Shown here piece by piece: positions 8,012 to 17,700 of a stretch of DNA of 64,000 nt. The notes beneath the pieces were generated by a model. It was not told the DNA's origin. It saw only the letters and a program-made list of their open reading frames with translations, and searched no databases. The stretch is taken from assembly GCA_002434305.1 (NCBI GenBank), contig DJJU01000007.1, forward strand, positions 62,001-126,000, read 5' to 3'. The DNA comes from Alicycliphilus sp. UBA6560. Lineage in GTDB: Bacteria; Pseudomonadota; Gammaproteobacteria; Burkholderiales; Burkholderiaceae_C. The position numbers were made by a program, and so were the translations under genes. Position 1 is the stretch's first letter. Every line of letters begins with the position of its first letter.

Positions 8012-8974
8012 ATGTCTGCTTTGTCAGTGACGGTGGGCATCGACGTGGCCAAGGCCCACGTGGATGTCTGTGTGCTGGACGCCAACGGCGCTGTCCAGCG
8101 GTTTGCCAACGATGCCGATGGCCACTCGGCGCTGGCCGCTGCCTTGCAGCCCTTGGGCGTAGGGCTTGTGGCGATGGAGGCCACCGGTGGCTATGAAGCA
8201 GCCCTGGCGTGTGCGCTGCAAGCCTCGGGCCTGCCCGTGGCGGTGCTCAACCCGCGCCAGGCGCGGGACTTTGCCAAGAGCATGGGGCGCCTGGCCAAGA
8301 CCGATGCGGTGGATGCGCGCATGCTGGCCGAGATGGCGGCGGTGCTCGTGCGCCGTGAGGACCTGGCGCGCTTTGTTCGCCCCCTGGCCGATGAATGCCA
8401 GCAGTGGCTGTCTGCTCTGGTCACGCGCCGGCGCCAGTTGCTGGCCATGCTGGGCAGTGAGCGCCAGCGCCTGCAGATCACCCCAAGAAAGCTGCACCCG
8501 AGCATCCAGGCCATCGTCGCTGCAATCAAAGCGCAACTCGATGACTTGGAGGCGCAGATGGTGGGCCACGTGGGCGAGCACTTCGGCGAGCTCGACCGGC
8601 TGCTGCAGTCGGCCAGCGGGATTGGACCGGTGGCCAGTGCCACGCTGATTGCGCAATTGCCCGAACTGGGCCGGCTTAACCGCCGCGAGATCGCAGCTTT
8701 GGTGGGCGTAGCTCCCATGTCCAACGATTCGGGCAACCGAAAAGGCCGCCGCAGGGTGCAAGGCGGGCGCTTTGAGATACGGCGTGTGCTGTACATGGCT
8801 ACGCTGACTGCTGCGCGCTACAACCCTGCCATTCGGGCTTTCTACGAACGCCTCAAGGGTGCCGACAAGCTGCCCAAGGTGGCCCTGGTGGCATGCATGC
8901 GCAAGCTTCTGACCATGCTCAACGCCATGGTCAGAACGGGCAAGCCTTGGGATGCTTCGCTTCATAGGGCTTGA
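8012..8974 (+). CDS. IS110-family transposase (RNA-guided DEDD/serine recombinase)
   Basis: 320-residue recombinase. The N-terminal RuvC-like DEDD domain shows VGIDVAKAHVDV (first Asp), AMEATGGYE (Glu), and KTDAVDARMLAE (the two later Asp). A coiled-coil stretch follows near residues 140-190. The C-terminal Tnp domain has SASGIGPVASATLIAQL and GVAPMSNDSGNRKGRR, whose Ser in NDSG is the expected catalytic nucleophile, then GGRFEIRRVLYMAT. The start ATG at 8012 follows GGGAG at 7998-8002. The frame could also begin at TTG 8003. All catalytic residues are present, so the enzyme appears intact. Confidence 0.93.
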   Translation: MSALSVTVGIDVAKAHVDVCVLDANGAVQRFANDADGHSALAAALQPLGVGLVAMEATGGYEAALACALQASGLPVAVLNPRQARDFAKSMGRLAKTDAVDARMLAEMAAVLVRREDLARFVRPLADECQQWLSALVTRRRQLLAMLGSERQRLQITPRKLHPSIQAIVAAIKAQLDDLEAQMVGHVGEHFGELDRLLQSASGIGPVASATLIAQLPELGRLNRREIAALVGVAPMSNDSGNRKGRRRVQGGRFEIRRVLYMATLTAARYNPAIRAFYERLKGADKLPKVALVACMRKLLTMLNAMVRTGKPWDASLHRA

Positions 8975-8989
8975 CTTTGAAGACGGTTA

Positions 8990-9027
8990 CTCAGGGGGGT
9001 GTTCCCCGTCCTGCGGCTCAGGGGGGT
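8990..9027. repeat. 11-bp direct repeat flanking the IS right end
   Basis: CTCAGGGGGGT occurs at 8990-9000 and exactly again at 9017-9027, a 27-bp period. The first copy begins with the CT core of the IS110 right junction. The second abuts the pyrB stop codon. This stretch is probably the right-hand remainder of the palindromic element that was the insertion target. Confidence 0.6.
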
Positions 9028-9990
9028 TCAAGCCTCGTTCCCCGCCACGATGGACATGACGGCCATGCGCACCGCGATGCCGAAGGTGACCTGCGGCAGG
9101 ATCACCGCCTGCGGGCCGTCCACCACGGCGGAGTCGATCTCCACGCCGCGGTTGATGGGGCCGGGGTGCATGACGATGGCGTCGGGCTTAGCCAGCCGCA
9201 GCTTCTCCGGTGTGAGGCCGAAGCTCTTGAAATATTCCTGGCTGGAGGGCAGCAGCGCGCCGCTCATGCGCTCGTTTTGCAGCCGCAGCATGATGACCAC
9301 GTCGCAGCCCCTGATGCCCTCCTCCAGGCTGTGGAACACGCGCACGCCCATGTGCGACAGGTCGCCGGGCACCAGCGTGCGCGGGCCGACCACGCGCACC
9401 TCGGCCGCGCCCAGCGTGGTCAGGGCGTGGATGTCCGAGCGCGCCACGCGCGAGTGCAGCACGTCGCCGACGATGGCCACCGTCAGGTTGGAGAAATCGC
9501 GCTTGTAGTGCCGGATGGTGTACATGTCCAGCAGCCCCTGCGTGGGGTGCGAGTGCCGGCCGTCGCCGGCGTTTACCACGTGCACGTGCGGCGCCACGTG
9601 CTGGGCGATCAGGTAGGGCGCGCCCGACTCGCTGTGGCGCACCACGAACAGGTCGGCCGCCATGGCCGAGAGGTTGTCGATGGTGTCCAGCAGCGTCTCG
9701 CCCTTGGCGGTGGAGCTGCGCGCGATGTCCAGGTTGAACACGTCGGCCGACAGGCGCTTGGCGGCGATCTCGAAGGTGGTGCGGGTGCGCGTGCTGTTCT
9801 CGAAGAACAGGTTGAACACGCTCTTGCCGCGCAAGAGCGGCACCTTCTTCACCTCGCGGTCGTTGACGCTGACGAAGTTGGCGGCCGTGTCCAGGATGTG
9901 GGTCAGCGTGTCGCGCGGCAGCCCTTCGATGGACAGCAGGTGGATCAGCTCGCCGTTCTTGTTGAGTTGGGGGTTGCGCTTGTACAGCAC
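9028..9990 (-). CDS. pyrB: Aspartate carbamoyltransferase catalytic subunit
   Basis: 320-residue enzyme condensing carbamoyl phosphate and aspartate in UMP synthesis. The carbamoyl-phosphate loop FENSTRTRTTFE, HPTQGLLD and the C-terminal HPGPINRGVEID are intact. It follows pyrR by 2 bp on the same strand. In related bacteria pyrB is followed closely by the dihydroorotase-like pyrX, with which its product forms a complex. Here IS110 intervenes about 37 bp after the stop. Cytoplasmic. Confidence 0.97.
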   Translation of the reverse strand: MLYKRNPQLNKNGELIHLLSIEGLPRDTLTHILDTAANFVSVNDREVKKVPLLRGKSVFNLFFENSTRTRTTFEIAAKRLSADVFNLDIARSSTAKGETLLDTIDNLSAMAADLFVVRHSESGAPYLIAQHVAPHVHVVNAGDGRHSHPTQGLLDMYTIRHYKRDFSNLTVAIVGDVLHSRVARSDIHALTTLGAAEVRVVGPRTLVPGDLSHMGVRVFHSLEEGIRGCDVVIMLRLQNERMSGALLPSSQEYFKSFGLTPEKLRLAKPDAIVMHPGPINRGVEIDSAVVDGPQAVILPQVTFGIAVRMAVMSIVAGNEA

Positions 9991-9992
9991 CG

Positions 9993-10514
9993 TCAGGCCT
10001 CTTTGACGTCGAAATGGAAGGCGCCCGCTTCGGTGCGCGCCAGCGCCAGCGACTGGCTGGCCGGCAGCGCCACACGGGCGGCGGCGAACTCGGCGGCGAT
10101 CGGCAGCTCGCGCCCGCCGCGGTCCACCAGCACTGCCAGACGCACGCGGGCCGGGCGGCCATAGTCGAACAGCTCGTTGAGCACGGCGCGCACGGTGCGG
10201 CCGGTGTAGAGCACGTCATCCAGCAGCAGGATGTCGGCGCCGTTCACGTCGAAGGGCAGCTGGGTCTGCGCGCTGGCGGCCAGGCCGCGGCGGGCGAAGT
10301 CGTCGCGGTGCAGCGACGAGGACAGCACGCCGGGCGCCTCCGCCAGGCCCAGGTCGCGCTGCAGCCGCGCGGCCAGCCAGGCGCCCCCGGAGGTGATGCC
10401 GGCCAGGCGCGTTCCGGGGGCAAGCAGCGCACGCACGCCGCGCGCGAGCTCCGCGTACAGCGCCTCGGCGTCCAGCAGCAGGTGGCCGGGGCGGGTGGCG
10501 TCAGGGGTGGTCAT
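9993..10514 (-). CDS. pyrR: PyrR-type uracil phosphoribosyltransferase / pyr regulator
   Basis: 173-residue phosphoribosyltransferase-fold protein. The PRPP-binding motif ILLLDDVLYTGRTVRA is complete. In Bacillus PyrR binds pyr mRNA; in proteobacteria its role may be only uracil salvage. The start ATG overlaps the ruvX stop as ATGA (10511-10514), and pyrB follows 2 bp after its stop, so the genes are probably co-transcribed and translationally coupled. Confidence 0.93.
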   Translation of the reverse strand: MTTPDATRPGHLLLDAEALYAELARGVRALLAPGTRLAGITSGGAWLAARLQRDLGLAEAPGVLSSSLHRDDFARRGLAASAQTQLPFDVNGADILLLDDVLYTGRTVRAVLNELFDYGRPARVRLAVLVDRGGRELPIAAEFAAARVALPASQSLALARTEAGAFHFDVKEA

Positions 10515-10954
10515 TGGGAAAGGCTCCTCAGAAACTGTTCCAGGATGATGCAGGCCGCGCCGGCATCGGCGTCGCGCGCACCGTCCTCCAGCGCGGCGGT
10601 GGTGCTGTAGCGCTCGTCCACGCCGTACACGGGCAGGCCGAAGCGGCCACGCAGCTGGCGGGCGAACTTCAGGGCACGGGCGGTGTTCTCGTGGGCAGTG
10701 CCATCGGGGTGGACGGGAATACCCACCACCAGCGCGTCGGGCTGCCATTCGCGGAGGCGCTCGGCCACCTGGGCGAAGCGGGCGTCGGCCCCCTCGGCGC
10801 GTATGGTGGGCTGGGGCGTGGCCGTGCCCAGCATGCGCGTGCCTACGGCCACGCCCGTGCGCTTGGCACCGAAGTCGAGGGCCAGGAAGCTCTGGAAGTG
10901 CGGGGGGACCGCGTCAGCGGCAGGGGTGATGACGGCGGCGGACTGGCCGCTCAT
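10511..10954 (-). CDS. ruvX: YqgF/RuvX-type RNase H-fold nuclease
   Basis: 147-residue member of the YqgF family, a putative Holliday-junction resolvase that in E. coli matures the 16S rRNA 5' end. The first catalytic Asp is in LALDFGAKRTGVAVG. VVGIPVHPDG and VYGVDERYSTTAA give the later conserved segments. It has ATGA overlaps with both yqgE upstream and pyrR downstream, so the three genes form a tight operon. Confidence 0.93.
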   Translation of the reverse strand: MSGQSAAVITPAADAVPPHFQSFLALDFGAKRTGVAVGTRMLGTATPQPTIRAEGADARFAQVAERLREWQPDALVVGIPVHPDGTAHENTARALKFARQLRGRFGLPVYGVDERYSTTAALEDGARDADAGAACIILEQFLRSLSQ

Positions 10955-11571
10955 GCGTGCCCCGCCTCGGGCGAGAGCATCCAGGACTGCAGGCCCAGCA
11001 GGGCCAAAGCGCGGTCGTAGCGCTCCGGCACGGGGGCGTCGAAGATGACCTGCGGGTCGGCCTCCACGGTCAGCCAGCTGTTTTCCGCCAGCTCGGATTC
11101 GAGCTGCCCTTCGCCCCAGGAGGCATAGCCCAGCGTGACCAGCACGCGCCGCGGGCCCACACCGTGGGACAGGGCTTCGAGCACGTCCTTGGAGGTAGTC
11201 ATCTGCAGATAGCCGCCGGCGATCGACAGGGTGGAAGCGTAGGGCGACTGGTCGCCGTCATCCTGCACCGCCTGCTCGGTCTGCATGACGTCGTGCAGCA
11301 CGAAGCCGCGCTCGGTCTGCAGCGGGCCGCCGTGGAAGACGGGGGATGCGGCCAGGTCCTTGCGGCCCAAGGTCAGGTCCACCTTCTCCAGCAGGCCTTC
11401 CAGCTTGATGCCCATGGGCTTGTTGATCACCAGCCCAAGCGCGCCGCGCTCGCTGTGCTCGCACAGATAGACCACGCTGCGCGAGAAGAACGACTCACTT
11501 TCCTCCAGACCCGGCATGGCGATGAGGAAGTGGTGGGTCAGATTCATCGTGGGCATGCTGGAGGCGGACAT
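10951..11571 (-). CDS. yqgE: YqgE/AlgH family protein (UPF0301)
   Basis: 206-residue protein of the YqgE/AlgH family, of unknown biochemical function. Conserved features are LTHHFLIAMPGL near the start, FSRSVVYLCEHSERGALGLVINKP, and a C-terminal LGYASWGEGQLE-E--NSW segment. Transcription of the yqgE-ruvX-pyrRB string probably begins upstream of this gene, in the 130-bp gap after chpA. The pairing with ruvX is conserved across proteobacteria. Confidence 0.92.
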   Translation of the reverse strand: MSASSMPTMNLTHHFLIAMPGLEESESFFSRSVVYLCEHSERGALGLVINKPMGIKLEGLLEKVDLTLGRKDLAASPVFHGGPLQTERGFVLHDVMQTEQAVQDDGDQSPYASTLSIAGGYLQMTTSKDVLEALSHGVGPRRVLVTLGYASWGEGQLESELAENSWLTVEADPQVIFDAPVPERYDRALALLGLQSWMLSPEAGHA

Positions 11572-11634
11572 GCACCGATTTTACGGCCTTGACCTGCCGC
11601 CCGCCGCTCGCCATGTCCCTGGATGCCGCACGTG

Positions 11635-11668
11635 AAAACGGCCCGGCAGGACGCGCCTGCCGGGCCGT
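11635..11668 (-). terminator. Intrinsic terminator downstream of chpA
   Basis: A perfect 13-bp stem, ACGGCCCGGCAGG / CCTGCCGGGCCGT, with a 5-base loop (11638-11668). On the minus strand it is followed by TTTTC. It ends the pilG-chpA transcription unit 30 bp past the chpA stop. Confidence 0.8.
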
Positions 11669-11701
11669 GGTTCAGGGACGGGGCCGGCCCAGGGCGGCCC
11701 T

Positions 11702-14700
11702 TCAGGCCTCCTCGGCCTGCGCCAGCGTTGCCTGGCGGGCGTAATGCTGCACCAGGCTCATCAGTTCCTCGTCGGAGTACGGCTTGCCCAGGTAGTGGTT
11801 CACGCCCAGTTCCATGGCGTGCTCACGGTGCTTTTGCGCGATGCGCGAGGTGATCATGATGATGGGCAGGTCGTGCAGCTCGGCGTCGGCGCGGATGTTG
11901 CGCGCCAGGTCGAAGCCGTCCATGCGTGGCATCTCGATGTCCGACAGCACCACGGCGGGGCGCTCTTCCTGCAGCCGCTCCAGGGCCTGCAGGCCGTCGG
12001 CTGCCAGGCTCACGCGATAGCCTTCGCGGGCCAGCAGGCGCTGGGTGACGCGGCGCACGGTGATGGAGTCGTCCACCACCAGCACCAGCGGCACCTGGGG
12101 CGCCGCGGCGATCGCGGGCGACAGGGGCAGCGCCGTGCCGGCATCCTGCTGTTGCGGCGCCTGTTCGGCCACCGCGCGCAGCTGCTCGCCGTACACCGTG
12201 GCCAGGGCCACCGGGTTGTAGATGAGCACGACGGCGCCGGAGGCCAGCACCGACATGCCCGCCAGGCCCGGCAGACGCGACAGCTGCGGGCCCAGGTTCT
12301 TCACCACCACTTCCTGGTTGCCCAGCACTTCGTCCACGTGCATGGCGATGCGCTGCGACGCGCTGCGCAGGATGACCACCGGCCGGCTTCGGCCGCCGGT
12401 TTCGGCGCTGCCCCGCGAGGACTGCAGCAGCGCGCCGCCCCAGTAGAAGGCCAGCTGTTCGCCGCCGTGCTCGAAGGACTGGCTGGCGTAGGCGGCATCG
12501 ACCTCCGCGCTGCTGCTGCGGCGCACGATCTCCACCAGGTTGGCGGGAACGCCGAAGGTCAGATCGCCGGTGCGCAGCATGACCACCTGCGTCACCGCGG
12601 TGGTCAGGGGCAGCACCATGCGGAAGGTGGTGCCCCGCCCGCGCTCGGACTCGGTCTCGATGCGTCCGCCCAGCGCGCTTACCTCCGAGCGCACCACGTC
12701 CATGCCAATGCCCCGGCCCGACAGGCCGGTGACTTCGGCTGCCGTGGAAAAGCCCGGCATGAAGATCAGGTTGGCCGCCTCGGCCGAAGTGATCTGCGCA
12801 TCCGGCTGGATCAGGCCCTGGGAGACGGCCTTGGCGCGAATGCGGTCCACGTCCAGGCCGCCGCCGTCGTCGTGGAAGGCCACCGACACGTCGTTGCCCT
12901 CGTGGCCCAGACCGATGGTGATGGTGCCCGCCGCCGGCTTGCCGGCCGCGGTGCGCGCCTGGGCATCCTCGATGCCGTGGCCCACGCAGTTGCGCAGCAG
13001 GTGCTCGAACGCGGGAGTCATGCGGTCCAGCACGCCGCGGTCCATCTCGATGGAGCCGCCAGCGATGTCCAGCTTGATCTGCTTGCCGGTTTCCTTGGAC
13101 GCCTGGCGCACCACGGCGTACAGGCGTTCGGAAATGCTGTCGAACTCCACCATGCGGGTGCGCAGCAGGTCGCGCTGCAGCTCGCGGGCTTGGCGGCCCT
13201 GGGCGATCAGGTCGTCTTCGGCGCCTTCCATGGCGCGTTGCATGTTGCGCTGCACGGTAGCCACGTCGTTGACCGACTCGGCCATCATGCGCGTGAGTTC
13301 CTGCACGCGGGTGAAGCGGTCGAACTCCAGCGGATCGAAGCCAGCGGCCATGTCCTTGGACAGGGCCAGGCGCGACTGCATCTGCGTCTCGGCCTGCACC
13401 TCGATGTCGCGCAGCTGCTGGCGCAGGCGCTCCAGGTTGCCCGTCAGATCGCCCAGCGAGCCGCGCAGCTGACCCATGTGCGCCTCCAGGCGCGAGCGGG
13501 CGATCATCACCTCGCCAGCCTGGTTGACCAGACGGTCCAGCAACTGTGCACGCACCCGCATCGTCTGGCCGCTGCCGACACGCACCGGAGCGGCGGCCGC
13601 AATGGGCCGGGCCAGGGGCTGGCGCAGGGCCGGGGTGGCCTGCACGTCGGTGGTTGCCTGTTCGGGCGCAGCAGCCAATGCCTCAGCGTGAGGCACCGCC
13701 ACGGCTTCGGTCAGGGGCTGGGCGCCAATGGTGCGCAGGGCGTCGAAGTCGGCCTGCAGGGCATCCAGGTGAGCCAGCAGTGGCTCGACATGCGCGGACT
13801 GCACGCCCTCCAGGTCGATCTGCTCGACGGCGCTCTCCAGCCGGTGCGACATTTCGCCCAGCCGCATGGCTCCTGCCAGCCGCGCGCTGCCTTTGAGGGT
13901 GTGCAGGGCACGCAGCAGTTCGCTGCGCGCGCTCAGGTTGTCCGGCCGGGCGGCCCACTGGCGCAGCGCGCCGCCGATGCGCGGCAGCAGCTCCACGGCC
14001 TCTTCCTCGAAGATGGGGAAGAGGTCGGGGTCGATGATGTCCAGCGCGTCGATGTCGTCGTCGATATCCACGGCCGCAGCCACGGCGTGGGCGATGGCGG
14101 CATCGATCTCGCGTTCGCGCTCGGCCAAGCGCGCACCTGCGGCGCCATCTTCCAACGCCGGTTGGGGCGCAGCGGGCGGCGGCACGAAGGCCTCGTCCGC
14201 CAGGTCGTCCTGCCAGCCGGCCATTTCGTCGTCCGCCGCCTGCAGCGGAGCGCGGGTGCTGGTGATTTCCGCATCCAGAATTTCGCCCAACTGCGCGAGC
14301 ACCTGCGGGTTGGGTTCCTTGAGGAAGCCGGCAGCGAACTGGTGCAGCAGCCGGCGAATGTCCTCCGCCGCCGCGTTGGCCACCTGGGCGTGCTCAGGCA
14401 GGCCCTCCGGCAACAGCTGCAGGTGCGTGAGCGCGTGCTCCAGCGTACGGGCGAGCTCGGACAGCGCCGTGAAGCCCACCGTGGCAGAACTGCCGGCCAA
14501 CGAATGCGCCAGGGCAACGGCGATGTCGGGCAGCGGATTGGGCAGCTCCAGCGACCATTCCTGCAGGGTGGTGACGAGCCGGCGCGACCATTCGTCCGCC
14601 TCGTTGAGATAGACGTTGTAGAGCGGAATGCCGATGCGCAGATGCTCAATGACCTTGACGGCGTCGTCGCTGCCGACAGCCTCGGGCTCCGGTGCCGCTT

Positions 14701-17700
14701 GCGCCTCAGCTTCCTGCGGCAATGGCTGAGCTTCTTCGGCCTGTACCTGCGCTTCGTCCTGCGGCACCGGCTCTTGCGGCACCGGCTCTTGCGGCACATC
14801 AGCGGCAAAGGCAGGTTCGGCGGCCGCCTCGACTGCCTCCTCTGCCGGCAGAGGTTCATCGCCTGCCTCCAGCGTCAGGTCGGCATCCAGGTCGGCCGCG
14901 CCCAGGAAGAAAGTGTCCTCACGCGCTGCAGCAGACGGAGATGCTTCCGCTGCCGGAGCGGCGTGCGCAGCCTCCGTCGAGTCCAGGGCCTGCTCGAAGA
15001 AGGCGAAGTCGATCTCCTCCGCTGCGGCCACATCGGGCGGCGCGTGGGTATCGTCCTGCCCGTCGTCGATGGAGGTGTCGGCGAAGTCCAGCGGAGGCTC
15101 AGGCTCTTCCTCTTCCACGAAGGCGGCCGGCGGATCCAGCGGCGCCGGCTCGGACAGATCGAAGTCGAGCAGCGGCAGTTCTTCAGGGGCGCTCAGGGCT
15201 GCATCGGGCAATGCGGCCGTAACCTCGGCCACGCTTGGCACCTGGAAATCCAACGCATCGGCAGGCAGTTCCAGCACGTCCGTGACCGGAAGGTCCGCAA
15301 GGGGTGCCTCATCGACCAGGGGGGCAGACCCGGCGATCTGCTCCTCCGTGCCTCCGGGCGGCAGAGGCGCCAGCGCCACCAGCGTACCGTCCAGGCGCAT
15401 GGCGTCGGCCGCTGCGCGGAAAGGCTGGGCTTGCCAGTCATCAGCCCGGCCGGCGCCGATGTCAGCCGCCCAACGTGCGAAAGCTTCGAGCGCCTGCCTG
15501 GACAGCTGCAGGAGTGGTGGCTGCATGGGCTTTTGCTCGGCCAGCCAGGCGTTGAGCGCCTGCTCCATGGCCCAGGCCGCCTCGCCGAATTCGGCCAGTC
15601 CCACCATGCGCGAGCTGCCCTTGAGCGTGTGGAACGCTCGGCGCAACGTGGTCTGCTCGCTCAGCTCGCCGGGGGCGGCGTGCAAGGCGTCAATGGCGGC
15701 AAAGCCCGTGTTCACGACCTCGCGGGCTTCCTCCAGGAAGATGTCCAGCAGTTCGTCGTCGCTGTCCTCATCGGTAGATATAGGAGCCGCGGCGGGCGGT
15801 GGCGGTGGCGCGGGCGCTGCAGCGAGCGGCTGTGCCGGCTCCGTCGCCTGTTCGGCCTGCTCAGGCAGGTCGCGTACGACTTCCGGCAATGGCAGCGCCT
15901 CGGCCTGCAGCTGCGGTGGCTCCTCGTCTCGCACCGGCTCGGCAGACGCCGGCTCGTGCGCCTCTGCAGGACGGGCGCGCCCCATCAGGATGCGCAGCTC
16001 GCCCAGTTCCTCGTCATACACGAACAGCTTGCGTGCCATGGCCCGCTGGTAGCTGAGCATGTCGATCAGGAAACCCAGGGCTCCCAGGCTGCTGCCCAGC
16101 TTCTCGAAGGTCGGCGCCTGGTCCTCTGCGGCTACGGCGCCGGTCATCAGGCGCTCGGTGGTGTCGCGCATGCGGGCCACCGCCAGCGAGGCCTGATCCA
16201 GGCCTAGCACGGACAGCACGCCGCGCATCTGCTGGAGCTTGGCGGGTACCGTGCCCAGGACGGCCGTCTGGGTGGGATCGCGGAAGAACTGGTCCATACA
16301 GTTCTCCACGTCGGCCAGCGAGGCGCGCAACTCGTCCACCACGCTGCCCATGGTCTGGTGGTCGCTGACGCGGCGGTACAGCTCCTCCATCCAGGGTTCC
16401 AGCGGCTGGGGCTCACCTCCGCCGATCACGCCGTCCAGGCGCTGCGCCAGGCAATCGGCACGCTGGTCCATGTGCTCGCGTGCCGCGTCCAGTTCCTCGA
16501 ACGAGGCTTGCAGATACAGCACCGCCGTGGCCACTTCCATGGCCAGGGCGGCCGAGGGCGGCTCGCCCGTCCGCGTGGTGGCATCCATGGCGCGGGTCAG
16601 CGCCTGGGCCAGGCCTTCGCTGTCGGGATGCAGCTTGCGCAGCGAATCGCACACCAGGCTGAACTGGTCAGTGGCCGGCTTGAGCTTGTTGCGGTCGCCG
16701 CCCGCGAGCGCCGACCAGGTCTCGGTGGCGGCGGCGATGCGCTTGCGGGCCTGGGCCAGGATGGCCGGGTCGTGCAGGCCGAAGCGGGCCTGCTCATAGT
16801 CCACGGCCTTGTGCTGGGATAGGCCGAAGGCCTGCCGCACGGCCGCCAGGGCCGGCATGGCCCTGCCCTCGGGGGGCACTGCCTGGGCGCAGAAGAACAG
16901 GAGGTCCTGCACCAGGCGGTCGTTGATCGCCGGGTCGCCCTTGGCCAACGAGGCGTACTGCAGCAGCACGCGAGAGGCCACGCGCTTGGCGTAGACATCC
17001 GCCTGCAGCACGCCCTGGGCCAGCGCCTCGAAGAAGCCGGCGCAGATCTTCCAGAAGGAGCGCGCGTGGCGCTCGGTTTGCGCCGCGGCGAATCCCAGGC
17101 TGGTGCCGTGCAGCTCTGCCGCCGCCTGCCTGTCGCCGCTCTTGACGATGCGCAGCACAGCGCTGTCCAGATGGGCGCGGGCGGTGCTGTCATAGGCCTG
17201 CGGCTCGGCACTGAGGTGAAGTTCGGGCTCGCGGAAGCGCCGCTCCACGGGCCACAGGTCGGCCGGGTGCACACGGTCGGCCCCCGCCAGGGTCTGCGCC
17301 TGGCGATATTGGGGAAACAGCGCCACCGGCGAGACCTGCTTGCCCGCCAGCACATGCTCCAGGTATTCGATCAGAGCAAAACTGGCGCGCTCGATGACGG
17401 CGGCCGCCTCATCGCTGCACAGCTCGGGACGCTGCACGAACCGCTGGACGGCATTTTCCAGGGCCCGCACGATCAACGCCGGCTGGCCCATGCCCACCAT
17501 TTCCAGCGCGCCCCCTGCCTGGTGCAGCTGCTGGCGCGCGATGCGCAGGGCACTCGCATCGAGCGAGGCCAGATCGGATTCCCGGGCCACCTCGGCGTCG
17601 CGCACGAAGCGGCGCATGGCCTTGACCGACCCTTCCAGTGATTTGCGGAGTTCATCCAAGACCCAGGCCAGGGGGCCAAGGTCCTGCTCGCCCTGGGTCC

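Larger units (their letters stand above)
7810..8991 (+). mobile_element. IS110-family insertion sequence, about 1.18 kb
   Basis: One transposase gene with a 200-bp noncoding left end and a 17-bp right end. This architecture fits the IS110 subgroup rather than IS1111. There are no terminal inverted repeats and no clear target duplication other than a CT dinucleotide at each junction (7808-7809 and 8990-8991). The boundaries were set by matching the ends to guide segments in the predicted bridge RNA: ACGGTTAC at 8983-8990 recurs at 7957-7964, and CTTGTA at 7808-7813 is the complement of TACAAG at 7989-7994. The insertion lies between pyrB and pyrX, in the opposite orientation. Confidence 0.85.

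Noticed and set aside
9011..9018. IS right boundary at CT 9017-9018
   Set aside because: The predicted guide ACGGTTAC matches the sequence before CT 8990-8991 over eight bases; before 9017 it matches only five with a wobble.
8990..9027. CTCAGGGGGGT repeats read as a target-site duplication of the IS
   Set aside because: Both copies lie on the right side, and the CT/ACGGTTAC match fixes the IS end at 8991. The second copy is flanking sequence.
11744..16207. 1487-codon open frame antisense to chpA
   Set aside because: It is the product of GC-rich third positions; His/Gln/Arg/Gly-rich without domain structure, while chpA is strongly conserved.
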